Assembly: GCA_002396205.1 (NCBI GenBank)
Contig: DGXB01000084.1
Location: forward strand, 1-48,721
Origin: Bacteroidales bacterium UBA4243
Lineage (GTDB): Bacteria > Bacteroidota > Bacteroidia > Bacteroidales > F082
Direction of reading: 5' to 3'
Length of the DNA stretch: 48,721 bases
Below, in pieces: positions 23,300 through 31,316 of the stretch; the first letter of the stretch is position 1, and the number at the start of each line of letters is the position of its first letter. The notes under the pieces were generated by a model that searched no databases, was not told the origin of the DNA, and saw only the letters and a list, made by a program, of their open reading frames with translations. The position numbers were made by a program, and so were the translations under genes.

Positions 23300-24538
23300 A
23301 TGAAACCACACATCGAAATCATGGCTCCAGTGGGTTCCTATGAGGCCCTCGCAGCCGCCATACAAGCCGGCGCCGGAAGCGTCTATTTCGGCATCGGCAA
23401 ACTCAATATGCGCTCCCGCTCGGCGAAGAACTTCACCCTCGACGACCTGCGCCAATTGGCCGAGACCTGTGCCGAGAACAACGTAAAGAGCTATGTCACA
23501 GTCAATACGGTGATTTACGACGAGGAAATGGACGAGATGCACCAATTGCTGGATGCCATCAAGGCCAACGGCATTTCGGCCATCATCGCCTCCGACCAAA
23601 GCGTTATCCAATACGCCCGACAAATCGGAGTCGAGGTCCACATGTCGACGCAATGCAACATCACCAACCTTGAAGCCGTGCGCTATTATTCGCAATTCGC
23701 CGACGTGATGGTGACTGCCCGCGAGCTGAACATCGACCAAGTGAAATACATCACCGAACAGATTGAAAAACAGCAGATTCGTGGCCCGCATGGCGACTTG
23801 GTGCGCATCGAGGTGTTCTGCCACGGTGCTTTGTGCATGGCCATTTCGGGCAAGTGCAACCTGAGCCAGGATTTGTTCAACTCGTCGTCGAACCGGGGCG
23901 CTTGCCTGCAACTCTGCCGTCGCGGTTACGATGTGCGCGAGCGCGAGGAAGGCTATGAGTTGATGCTCGACAACGAATACATCATGTCGCCAAAGGACCT
24001 TTGTACGCTGCCTTTCTTGGATAGGGTGTTGGATGCAGGTGTGGAAGTGCTGAAAATCGAAGGTCGCGGTCGCTCGCCGGAATACACCAAACTTACGGTT
24101 TCGGTCTACAGCGAGGCGGTGAAAGCCATTCAGGAGGGCACCTTCACGCAAGAGAAGATCGACGTTTGGATGGAACGGTTGAAGAGCGTCTACAACCGTG
24201 GTTTCTGGGACGGCTATTATTTAGGTCGTCGCACGTTTGAATGGTCGAAACAATATGGCTCTCATGCCACCAAGACCAAGGAATATATCGGGCTTATCAC
24301 AAACTATTACAGCAAGTTGGGTGTGGCCGAAATCCGAATGGATAGCGACGCGCTCCAGCTCGGCGAACAAATTATGATCATCGGCCCGACCACGGGCGTT
24401 TATGAGGACACGCTCTCCGAAATCCGCGTGGATTTGGGACAAGTCGAGCAGACCGTGAAAGGCGAGTATTGTTCTATCCCCGTGAAGTCGTTGGTGCGGC
24501 GCGGCGACAAGGTTTATAAGGTGGTTTCCACTTTGTAG
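23300..24538 (+). CDS. U32-family tRNA hydroxylation protein (TrhP/YegQ-like)
   Basis: 412 residues from the ATG at 23300, which opens on the family's MKPHIEIMAPVGSYEALAAA; the longer frame from 23153 runs through the tRNA and is not real. The U32 signature is intact: RIEVFCHGALCMAISGKCNLS, then SSNRGACLQLCRR, with the four cysteines that bind an Fe-S cluster in TrhP/RlhA. A C-terminal U32 domain follows (~330-412). By homology with E. coli YegQ (TrhP) it makes 5-hydroxyuridine at the tRNA wobble position from prephenate. The old 'collagenase-like protease' label is probably misleading. Paralogues (RlhA, UbiU) cannot be excluded, but the C-terminal region fits YegQ/YrrO best. Confidence 0.85.
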   Translation: MKPHIEIMAPVGSYEALAAAIQAGAGSVYFGIGKLNMRSRSAKNFTLDDLRQLAETCAENNVKSYVTVNTVIYDEEMDEMHQLLDAIKANGISAIIASDQSVIQYARQIGVEVHMSTQCNITNLEAVRYYSQFADVMVTARELNIDQVKYITEQIEKQQIRGPHGDLVRIEVFCHGALCMAISGKCNLSQDLFNSSSNRGACLQLCRRGYDVREREEGYELMLDNEYIMSPKDLCTLPFLDRVLDAGVEVLKIEGRGRSPEYTKLTVSVYSEAVKAIQEGTFTQEKIDVWMERLKSVYNRGFWDGYYLGRRTFEWSKQYGSHATKTKEYIGLITNYYSKLGVAEIRMDSDALQLGEQIMIIGPTTGVYEDTLSEIRVDLGQVEQTVKGEYCSIPVKSLVRRGDKVYKVVSTL

Positions 24539-24559
24539 GGCTGTCACATTGTGGCAGCC
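24539..24559. repeat. 21-bp palindrome (GGCTGTCACA type)
   Basis: GGCTGTCACA-T-TGTGGCAGCC, the reverse orientation of the copy at 4538-4558. It starts directly after the stop of the U32 gene and may serve as its terminator. Confidence 0.75.
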
Positions 24560-24614
24560 GCGCATTGTGGCCGTAGCATTTTCGGGGATTAAAATCGCCC
24601 GATGAATTCTGGTC

Positions 24615-24683
24615 GCCCTTTCAGGGCTTTGTTTCGGCGGATTTGCAATCCGCCGAACCTGATTAGGGGATTTGTAATCCCCT
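24615..24683. repeat. Three palindromes in the U32/FMN-protein gap
   Basis: GCCCT-TTC-AGGGC (24615-24627); TTCGGCGGATT-TGC-AATCCGCCGAA (24633-24657, perfect 11-bp arms); AGGGGATT-TGT-AATCCCCT (24665-24683, perfect 8-bp arms). The last two share the GGATT-N3-AATCC core with 19671-19736 but have different outer arms. Confidence 0.75.
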
Positions 24684-24687
24684 GAAG

Positions 24688-25173
24688 TCATTTTTCTCTC
24701 ACTCGTTTCCCGCTCAAATGTTCAATCGTCAATTCGAGCACGAAAGCACGAGGCCCGTTTTTCAGCATGTCGTCTTCCAAATCGTAGCCTTCGGGGAAGT
24801 ATTTCGCACCCAAAAGCCGCAGTTTGGCATCGGCCAAGGCAGGGTCGTCGACGATGCGGATGCGCCCGAAGCAGATGACGCTCTCGAAGTGGTACCACCA
24901 ATCGTCGAGTTCTTTTCGGCCCTCGCTCAGCACGCAGAACGAAGCCTTGTCGTGCCTCCGGATGGCATCGGTTTTATGGCCTTCCTTGGCGCAGTGGAAA
25001 TAGATTTTGTCGCCATCGAGGACGAAATCCAAGGGCACGGCGTAAGGATAGTCATGGTCGCCGAGGAGGGCAAGCACGCCGCGAGGAGCGGTTTTTAGCA
25101 GTTCAAGGCATTCTGTTTCAATTATTTGCTGCTTGAAGCGGCGCATGGGGCGAAAAGTGTTGTTGTCGTTCAT
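24688..25173 (-). CDS. Pyridoxamine 5'-phosphate oxidase-fold FMN protein (NimA-like)
   Basis: 161 residues. N-terminal MRRFKQQI, then the core YPYAVPLDFVLDGDKIYFHCAKEGHKTDAI, which is the FMN-binding split-barrel signature of the NimA/5-nitroimidazole-resistance group. The region after it (SFCVLSEGRKELDDWWYHFESVICFGRIRIV) also fits. Proteins of this group bind FMN or heme; some reduce nitroimidazoles to amines and give metronidazole resistance, but most housekeeping members have unknown substrates. Resistance must not be inferred from the sequence alone. It is divergent from the histidinol-phosphatase gene. Confidence 0.82.
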   Translation of the reverse strand: MNDNNTFRPMRRFKQQIIETECLELLKTAPRGVLALLGDHDYPYAVPLDFVLDGDKIYFHCAKEGHKTDAIRRHDKASFCVLSEGRKELDDWWYHFESVICFGRIRIVDDPALADAKLRLLGAKYFPEGYDLEDDMLKNGPRAFVLELTIEHLSGKRVREK

Positions 25174-25211
25174 CGTATGCTGTTTTGATGCGCGAAGATA
25201 CGAAAAATGAC

Positions 25212-25219
25212 TACCTTTG
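25212..25219 (+). promoter_or_regulatory. -7 box of the histidinol-phosphatase gene
   Basis: TACCTTTG; transcription from about 25223 excludes the in-frame ATG at 25185 and supports the ATG at 25251. Confidence 0.55.
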
Positions 25220-25250
25220 CGCCATTATTCGATATAGAATCAAAAATCTT

Positions 25251-26096
25251 ATGCAAAACTTCAATCTACATACCCACAGCGTTTATAGTGATGGCAAGTC
25301 GCAGCCCCGCGAAATCGTGGAAGAGGCCGTCCGTCAAGGCTTGAAGACACTCGGTTTCTCGGAACACAGCCCACTGCCTTTCGACAACACCTTTTCGGTG
25401 AAATCGGCCGACATGCCACGTTATGTGGCCGAAATCGCCCAACTGAAAGCTAAATTCAAGGACAAAATCGACATTTATTGTGGCTTGGAAGCCGACTACA
25501 TCACGGGTGTTTCGGAGCCTTTTGCCGTGACCAAAGAGAAGTATCACCTTGATTATCTGATTGGTGGGGTGCATTTGGTGGGACAATCAGCCCATCCTGA
25601 CGACATCTGGTTCATCGACGGCCCGAAGTGGGAAATCTACGACGAAGGCCTGCAACGGTTCTTCGATGGCGACATCCGTCGTGCCGTGCGCAGGTTCTAC
25701 GAACAGACCGACGAAATGATTGAACGTGAGCCGTTTGACATCATCGCCCACTTCGACAAAATCAAGATGCACAACCGCGAGCGTTATTTCCACGAGGACG
25801 AGCCGTGGTATCGCGCTCTGGCCTTCGAGACCTTAGACCTCATCCGCCAAAAAGGTTTGGTAATGGAAGTCAACGTGCGCGGCCTCTACAAGAAACGCTA
25901 CAACGGCTTCTACCCTTCGCCCTGGCTGATGGAGGAGGCCTGCAAGATGGGCGTTCCCGCCATCATCTCCGCCGACGCGCACCACTTCAGCGAACTCACC
26001 CTCGAATTTGCCGCCGCCGAGGAAGCCTTGAAGCGAGCTGGCTACCGCAACGTGGTCAATTTCAAGGACGGACGATGGATTGAGGTGGCGATTTGA
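25251..26096 (+). CDS. Histidinol-phosphatase, PHP family (HisK/HisJ type)
   Basis: 281 residues from the ATG at 25251. PHP-domain metal ligands are visible: NLHTHSVYSDGK (His-x-His), FSEHSPL, GLEADYI, GGVHLV, DIIAHFDKIK and the C-terminal SADAHHF. The PHP histidinol-phosphatase dephosphorylates histidinol phosphate in histidine synthesis (cytoplasm). It is not next to other his genes here, and some PHP proteins of this length act on other phosphates, so the substrate is likely but not certain. sbcD follows on the same strand after about 150 bp with its own promoter boxes. Confidence 0.85.
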   Translation: MQNFNLHTHSVYSDGKSQPREIVEEAVRQGLKTLGFSEHSPLPFDNTFSVKSADMPRYVAEIAQLKAKFKDKIDIYCGLEADYITGVSEPFAVTKEKYHLDYLIGGVHLVGQSAHPDDIWFIDGPKWEIYDEGLQRFFDGDIRRAVRRFYEQTDEMIEREPFDIIAHFDKIKMHNRERYFHEDEPWYRALAFETLDLIRQKGLVMEVNVRGLYKKRYNGFYPSPWLMEEACKMGVPAIISADAHHFSELTLEFAAAEEALKRAGYRNVVNFKDGRWIEVAI

Positions 26097-26097
26097 T

Positions 26098-26142
26098 GAA
26101 AAATATGCAAATTCACTTCAAAAAAGTGCCGAAAAATATGCA
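26098..26142 (+). promoter_or_regulatory. Direct repeat upstream of the sbcDC promoters
   Basis: GAAAAATATGCA at 26098-26109 and again at 26131-26142, start-to-start 33 bp, close to three helical turns. It immediately precedes the first -7 box. It could be an operator; no known regulator matches by eye. Confidence 0.4.
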
Positions 26143-26143
26143 T

Positions 26144-26169
26144 TATTTTTGCAGATTTTTCTAATTTTG
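26144..26169 (+). promoter_or_regulatory. Tandem -7 boxes of sbcDC
   Basis: TATTTTTG (26144-26151) and TAATTTTG (26162-26169), each followed by CAGATTTT, 18 bp apart. The true sbcD start (26245) lies downstream; the long frame from 26080 crosses these boxes. Confidence 0.5.
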
Positions 26170-26244
26170 CAGATTTTCAACATTTTAGAACAGACCAAAA
26201 AGAAAGACAATCTACTATCCTTCTCTCGAAAAAAACGAACAAAA

Positions 26245-27537
26245 ATGAAAATAATACACACTGCCGACCTGCACATAGGCCAAATCCTTTACCAAAACTA
26301 CGACCGCTGCGACGAACACCTGCATTTCTTCGGTCAGCTGACGCATTGGTGCAAGGAGGAAAAGCCCGATGCCCTGCTCGTGAGCGGCGACGTTTTCGAC
26401 ATCCAGCAACCATCGACGGCAACGAAAAAACTGTTCAACGAACAGTTCGTCAAGCTCCAGAAAGCTATGCCCGACATGCACATCGTCATCACCGCCGGCA
26501 ACCACGACTCGGCTTCACGCATCCAAGCCGACCGCGCAGTTTGGACCTTCTCGAATACCCATCTGATTGGCGTGGCACCATCATTGACTGCCGACGACAA
26601 CGGCTGGCAAGACGACTACATCATCGAGCTCGCCAACGGCTTCATCATTGCCATGCCCTACATGCTCGGCGACCGTACACAACAGCTGCAATCGGTGCTC
26701 GACCGCGTGGCCCAGCGCAATGCCGATGGCAAACCCGTTGTCATGATGGGCCACCTCGCCGTGACTGGAACCGACGTCACCGGCCATGATTTCGAAATCG
26801 GCACGCTTAAGACGCAAGACATAGCCAACTTGGGCACAGGCTACGACTACCTCGCCCTTGGTCACATCCACAAGCCGCAAACCCTCGGCCATCCTGACGA
26901 CAACATGAACTACGGCCCCATCACCTACCCCTCCCCTGTCGTCCGCTATTCGGGTAGCGCCCTCCACGTCAGTTGCGATGAGGCCTATCCCCACAGTGTC
27001 AGCGTTGTCGAAATCGACCGTCATTGCGGCCAGGTCACCCTCAAGCAGCTCCGCATCGACGAACTGCGCCACTTCCACACCCTGCCCATGGCCCATGACG
27101 AAGCCTACACCGACGAGAGCTCGGCACTTGCCGACATCGGGACTTTCTGCAACACCGTTGGGAGAGGCTACATCAGATTGAAAGTGCATTATTCCACCGA
27201 CCTTTCCGTCAACTTCGACCAAAAGATATACGACCTGCTGGAAACATACGGCAACGAAGTAAGATACAACCCGAAAACCATTTGGGTAGGAGAACCCGAA
27301 GCAAACGAGAGCGACACCGGCAAGCCTGCCTTCGAGGTGGCCGAGCTCCAACAGATGACCGATCCGTTGGAATTCATCGAAAAGACGCAGTCGCAGTATC
27401 CAAAACTCGACATGCAAACCCTCCGCGATGCCTTCAAAGAGATAGAGGCAGAAGTCAAGCGCCTCAAAGAAGAAGACCTGGCAAAGAAAACAAAAGACAA
27501 CCAGCACGAAGAAATCTCGCTCCTCGAACAAAACTAA
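26245..27537 (+). CDS. sbcD: Nuclease SbcCD subunit D (Mre11-like)
   Basis: 430 residues from the ATG at 26245. The calcineurin-like phosphoesterase motifs are complete: HTADLHIGQ (D8, H10), LLVSGDVFD, ITAGNHDS, MMGHLAV and LALGHIHKPQ. These hold two Mn ions. With SbcC it forms the ATP-dependent nuclease that cuts hairpins and DNA ends. The protein is slightly longer than E. coli SbcD at the C-terminal capping region (VAELQQMTDPLEFIE, acidic and Lys-rich tail). sbcC begins 8 bp after its stop, so the two are one operon. The window is unusually rich in palindromes, the classic substrate of this complex. Confidence 0.95.
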   Translation: MKIIHTADLHIGQILYQNYDRCDEHLHFFGQLTHWCKEEKPDALLVSGDVFDIQQPSTATKKLFNEQFVKLQKAMPDMHIVITAGNHDSASRIQADRAVWTFSNTHLIGVAPSLTADDNGWQDDYIIELANGFIIAMPYMLGDRTQQLQSVLDRVAQRNADGKPVVMMGHLAVTGTDVTGHDFEIGTLKTQDIANLGTGYDYLALGHIHKPQTLGHPDDNMNYGPITYPSPVVRYSGSALHVSCDEAYPHSVSVVEIDRHCGQVTLKQLRIDELRHFHTLPMAHDEAYTDESSALADIGTFCNTVGRGYIRLKVHYSTDLSVNFDQKIYDLLETYGNEVRYNPKTIWVGEPEANESDTGKPAFEVAELQQMTDPLEFIEKTQSQYPKLDMQTLRDAFKEIEAEVKRLKEEDLAKKTKDNQHEEISLLEQN

Positions 27538-27545
27538 AAAAAGAC

Positions 27546-30500
27546 ATGAAAATCAAAGAATTACATATCAAAAACATAGCCTCCATCGAGAAGGCTGACA
27601 TCGACTTCGAAAACGACTTGAACGAGGCATACACCAACACGCCCGCCCCCGTATTTCTCATCACTGGCGACACAGGCACAGGCAAGTCGGTCATCCTCGA
27701 CGCCATTGCGATGGCCCTCTACAAGACCACACCCCGCCTCAGCGGAGTGGCCGACGTGAACAACAACGAGTTCGTCAACGCAGCTGGCGAGAAAATACGT
27801 GTGGCCAGCATACAGCAATACACGCGGATGGGCATTGCGCCAAAAGAAGAATGCCACAGCATGGTGGTCTTTGAAGGCAACGACGGCAGAACCTACGCTG
27901 CCAAGCTCGCCTTAGGCATATACAAAGGCAACAAAAACGCCGACGGCAGAACCCCCATCAAATACAACAAACCCGAATGGACGCTTACCGTCGACGGACG
28001 CACCTTCAACAAAGACAGCGACATCGCACCTCTGATCCAAGAAGCCATCGGGCTCTCGTTCGACCAGTTCAGCCGCATGGCCATGCTCGCTCAAGGGCAA
28101 TTCGCCTCGTTTCTCATCGGAAGCAAGAAAGAACGCGAAACCATACTTGAGAAACTGACCAACACCGAGCGGTTTTCCGACTACGGCCTCGCCATTTCCA
28201 GCCTTTTCAAAAAAGCCAAGGAACAGGCAGCAACTTGCCAAAAACTATACGACAGCGAAAGCCAACACGTCAAGAAAGAACCTGAATTGGCCCAACTAAA
28301 ACATGAGCAGGCCGACCTCGAGAAGCAAAAAAACAAACTCTCGAATGACATTGGGAAAATCGAGCAGCAAATCGGGCAAATCAGGCTCGTCGAAGCCAGC
28401 CACAAAGCCATCGACGACGCGAATGCACAACTCGTTCGCCTCGAAGACCACGCTCCACTGAAAGCCACCTTCACCACCCTCGCCTCCGACCTGACCGACA
28501 AGGAAAACCAACTTGAACGGCTCAAATCCGACATCGAATCCGACACCCTGTGGCTCGAAGAACGCCAGGAACAAGACGAACTCTACACCAAAGCGGGCGA
28601 ATACCTCCTGCAACTGAAGCTGCTGGAAGAAAAGGCTGAAGAAATCAGGCAATTGGGCATCCAGAAGAAAAGCGCCGAAGACCAAGTAGAGACACTGGAA
28701 GCAGCCCTGTCCGCCGCCAAAACCAAAGCACAACAAGCACAACAAGCCGTTGACGACAAGCAAAAATCCATCGACGAGAAAATCAAGGAGCGCGATGCCT
28801 TGAAGCCCGACGAAATCAACCGCCAACTTGACGAGCTTCGCGAAGAGAAAGCCCAACTCGAAAAGCTCCAATCCGACATCCGGCAATACACCGAAGCCGC
28901 AGAAAAGCACAAAAAGCTCCTTGCCGAAATCATCGATGACAATGTCAAGCTGGTCCAACTCAAGGCAACGTGGGAGCAAAAAGAGGAAACACTCAAAACA
29001 GCCAACGCGGCCTACGAGCAGGCCAACTCGCAATGGGTCACCATGGGCAGCAGCATCCAAGAAACCATGGTCAGCCTGCGCCAACGGCTCATAAAAGACC
29101 ACGCCACCACCTGTCCCCTCTGCGGCCAAGGCATAGAGCACGAACTGCTGACAACCGACGATTTCAAGCAAATCATCACACCTCTCGAAATTGAGAAAGA
29201 CAGGTGCAAAACGGCAAAGGAAACAGCCGAAAAAGAACGCAACGAGGCCAAGACCCGCCACGACACATGGGCTGGAACCATGAAATCCAAAATCCAACAA
29301 GCTTCTGACTTACAAGAAGATAACAAAAAAGAAAGCCAACGCATCATCGGCATTGGCGACAAACTGCAACTCGACCACAACAAAAAATATCCGTTACAAA
29401 TCGAGGAACGGTTGAAAAAAAGCGACCAAGCAACCGCCACCCTGACCCTGGCCTCGCAAAAAGCTGAAACACTGCAAAGGGAAACCAATGCCCTTTTGGA
29501 GGAAAAGAAGCCCTTGGAAACCAGCAAATCGCAGGCCGACACTGCTCTACAAAAGGCAGAAAAAGCCTTTGAGGACAACAAGAAAACCATCGACGATTGC
29601 GACAATAAAACCATCGAGGCCGAAGCCAAAAAGAACGAGATCGCCAAACAGCTCTCGGCTGTACTGCAACCCGTTTACCCTAGCTGGGCAGACAACATCG
29701 AAGAAACCAAGACACAACTGAAACAGACAGCCCAGACATACACTGCGACAAAAAACCGTCGCGACGGCAATAGAGCAAAAGCCCAACACGACAAAGTGCT
29801 GATTGACAACATCCGAAACATCAAAGGCACCATCATCGGGAAGTATCCAGAATGGGACTTGGACTATAGTCCAGTCGCCCATCCGTCGAGCGACATAGCA
29901 AAGGAATGGAACACCTTGATGACACAAATCAGCCAAAACCTTTCAGACATTGCGAGCCAACATGCCCTCATCGCCAATGCACAGAAGGCCATCCGAAAAG
30001 CCCTCGAAGAACTGAAAGTGGAAAAAGAGGAAGACCTTCCGGAGAGGTCGGCACTCGAAATGCAAAAAGGCGAACTTGAAGCTGCCAAGGAAACGCTCGT
30101 CGCGCAATTGGGAGCCATCCAAAACCAATTGGACGACAACGATCGCAACCGCGAAAAGGTCCTTCAGGCGTCAAAAAACCTGGAAAAAGCCCTTGCCTCG
30201 CTCAAAAAATGGACCATACTCAACGATCACTTCGGCGGGACACGTTTCCGCACGTTGGTGCAAACCCATGTGCTGCGCCCATTGCTGAACAACGCCAATC
30301 TCTACCTGCAAAAAATCACCAAACGTTACATCCTCACCTGTAGCGAAGAAAACGAACAACTCTCGATTCTTGTGCTCGACAACGACAACAAGAAGCAGGT
30401 GCGAAGCGCCACGCTACTCTCAGGCGGCGAGCGTTTCATGGTCTCATTGGCGCTCTCGTTAGCCCTTTCCTCGCTCAACCGACCAGGCACAAACATCAAC

Positions 30501-30716
30501 ATCCTGTTTATCGACGAAGGTTTTGGCACCCTCGACGAAAAAAGCCTCGACTCCGTCATGGAAACATTGGAAAAACTGCAAGACATTGCTGGGCTAAAAC
30601 AGCGTCGCGTGGGCATCATCTCGCACCGCACGGAGCTTGAAGACCGCATCCCCGTGCAAATCAGGGTGGAGAGGAAAGGCGAAGGTCGCAGTCAGGTCAC
30701 GATACGAAACAACTGA
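27546..30716 (+). CDS. sbcC: Nuclease SbcCD subunit C (Rad50-like ATPase)
   Basis: 1056 residues from the ATG at 27546; the longer frame from 27282 overlaps sbcD. It begins MKIKELHIKNIASIEK, with Walker A GDTGTGKS at 41-48. The Q-loop region reads LAQGQFASFL. Two long coiled coils flank the zinc hook CPLC (C523, C526). The ABC signature LSGGERFMVSLALS starts at 958, and Walker B LFIDEGFGTLDE has D990 and E991. Head, coil, hook, coil and head are all intact. It drives ATP-dependent opening and tethering of DNA ends for SbcD. Confidence 0.96.
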   Translation: MKIKELHIKNIASIEKADIDFENDLNEAYTNTPAPVFLITGDTGTGKSVILDAIAMALYKTTPRLSGVADVNNNEFVNAAGEKIRVASIQQYTRMGIAPKEECHSMVVFEGNDGRTYAAKLALGIYKGNKNADGRTPIKYNKPEWTLTVDGRTFNKDSDIAPLIQEAIGLSFDQFSRMAMLAQGQFASFLIGSKKERETILEKLTNTERFSDYGLAISSLFKKAKEQAATCQKLYDSESQHVKKEPELAQLKHEQADLEKQKNKLSNDIGKIEQQIGQIRLVEASHKAIDDANAQLVRLEDHAPLKATFTTLASDLTDKENQLERLKSDIESDTLWLEERQEQDELYTKAGEYLLQLKLLEEKAEEIRQLGIQKKSAEDQVETLEAALSAAKTKAQQAQQAVDDKQKSIDEKIKERDALKPDEINRQLDELREEKAQLEKLQSDIRQYTEAAEKHKKLLAEIIDDNVKLVQLKATWEQKEETLKTANAAYEQANSQWVTMGSSIQETMVSLRQRLIKDHATTCPLCGQGIEHELLTTDDFKQIITPLEIEKDRCKTAKETAEKERNEAKTRHDTWAGTMKSKIQQASDLQEDNKKESQRIIGIGDKLQLDHNKKYPLQIEERLKKSDQATATLTLASQKAETLQRETNALLEEKKPLETSKSQADTALQKAEKAFEDNKKTIDDCDNKTIEAEAKKNEIAKQLSAVLQPVYPSWADNIEETKTQLKQTAQTYTATKNRRDGNRAKAQHDKVLIDNIRNIKGTIIGKYPEWDLDYSPVAHPSSDIAKEWNTLMTQISQNLSDIASQHALIANAQKAIRKALEELKVEKEEDLPERSALEMQKGELEAAKETLVAQLGAIQNQLDDNDRNREKVLQASKNLEKALASLKKWTILNDHFGGTRFRTLVQTHVLRPLLNNANLYLQKITKRYILTCSEENEQLSILVLDNDNKKQVRSATLLSGGERFMVSLALSLALSSLNRPGTNINILFIDEGFGTLDEKSLDSVMETLEKLQDIAGLKQRRVGIISHRTELEDRIPVQIRVERKGEGRSQVTIRNN

Positions 30717-30747
30717 AAAACGATGTCGAAGGTTACCAAGATTTCGA

Positions 30748-30755
30748 TACCTTTG
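30748..30755 (+). promoter_or_regulatory. -7 box of vsr
   Basis: TACCTTTG, 17 nt before the ATG at 30773. vsr therefore has its own promoter and is not simply the last gene of the sbcDC operon. Confidence 0.5.
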
Positions 30756-30772
30756 CAGAAAAAATCGCCGCC

Positions 30773-31312
30773 ATGACCGACCGCCTCACCCCCACACAGC
30801 GCCACTACGTGATGTCGCGCATCCACGGCAAAGGCACCAAGCCCGAGCTGATGGTCAGGCAATGGCTTTGGCGGCATGGCTATCGCTATCGCCTCAATGT
30901 GAATAGCGTGCCGGGCAAGCCCGATATTGTCATGCGGCGGTATCGAACGGCGATTTTCGTGAATGGATGTTTTTGGCACGGACACCATGTTCAGTTTTCA
31001 GTTAGTAGTTGTCAGTTGATAGTTAATAGCTCTTGTTGCAAGATTCCACAAACGAACCGCGAATTTTGGGTGAACAAAATCAAAAGGAACCAAGAGCGCG
31101 ACGAGCGCAACTACCAATTGCTTCGCGACAACGGTTGGCAGGTTATCGTGGTTTGGGAATGCCAGTTGCAACAAAAAAAGTTGGAGGCCACCATGTTGCA
31201 AGTGGAACTCCAACTCAATGAGAATTTTCTGGCCCTGCACCAACCGAAACCGAAGCCTTACGAATCCGGGGAAGAAACTCCCCTCTCGATGGCAGCAGAG
31301 TCCCGCAATTGA
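30773..31312 (+). CDS. vsr: Very-short-patch repair endonuclease with an internal insertion
   Basis: 179 residues, against about 135-155 for the family. Vsr nicks 5' of the T in T:G mismatches left by deamination of 5-methylcytosine. Motifs: RIHGKGTKPELMVRQWLWRHG, GKPDIVM (active-site Asp), FVNGCFWHGH (catalytic His), REFWVNKIKRNQERDERN and GWQVIVVWEC. Between CFWHGHH and IPQTNREFW, where relatives have about four residues with a zinc-type Cys, there are ~15 extra residues (VQFSVSSCQLIVNSS). They are encoded by the low-complexity CAGTT/TAGTT segment at 30992-31037. The frame is kept, but the loop next to the metal site is changed. No cytosine methyltransferase gene is in the window. Confidence 0.87.
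   Translation: MTDRLTPTQRHYVMSRIHGKGTKPELMVRQWLWRHGYRYRLNVNSVPGKPDIVMRRYRTAIFVNGCFWHGHHVQFSVSSCQLIVNSSCCKIPQTNREFWVNKIKRNQERDERNYQLLRDNGWQVIVVWECQLQQKKLEATMLQVELQLNENFLALHQPKPKPYESGEETPLSMAAESRN
30992..31037. repeat. CAGTT/TAGTT low-complexity insert within vsr
   Basis: Irregular repeats of CAGTT, TAGTT and GTCAGTTGATAGTT. The same kind of sequence, in complement (AACTGAACAACTG...), fills the gaps at 32917-32946 and 38457-38481. Confidence 0.6.
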
Positions 31313-31316
31313 TGGC

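Noticed and set aside
24688..25173. Metronidazole-resistance nim gene
   Set aside because: The fold matches, but most chromosomal members of this group are not resistance genes and no IS element or mobile context is present. Reported only as a NimA-like FMN protein.
27282..27545. Longer SbcC start
   Set aside because: It overlaps sbcD in another frame; the conserved Rad50-type N-terminus MKIKELHIKN starts at 27546.
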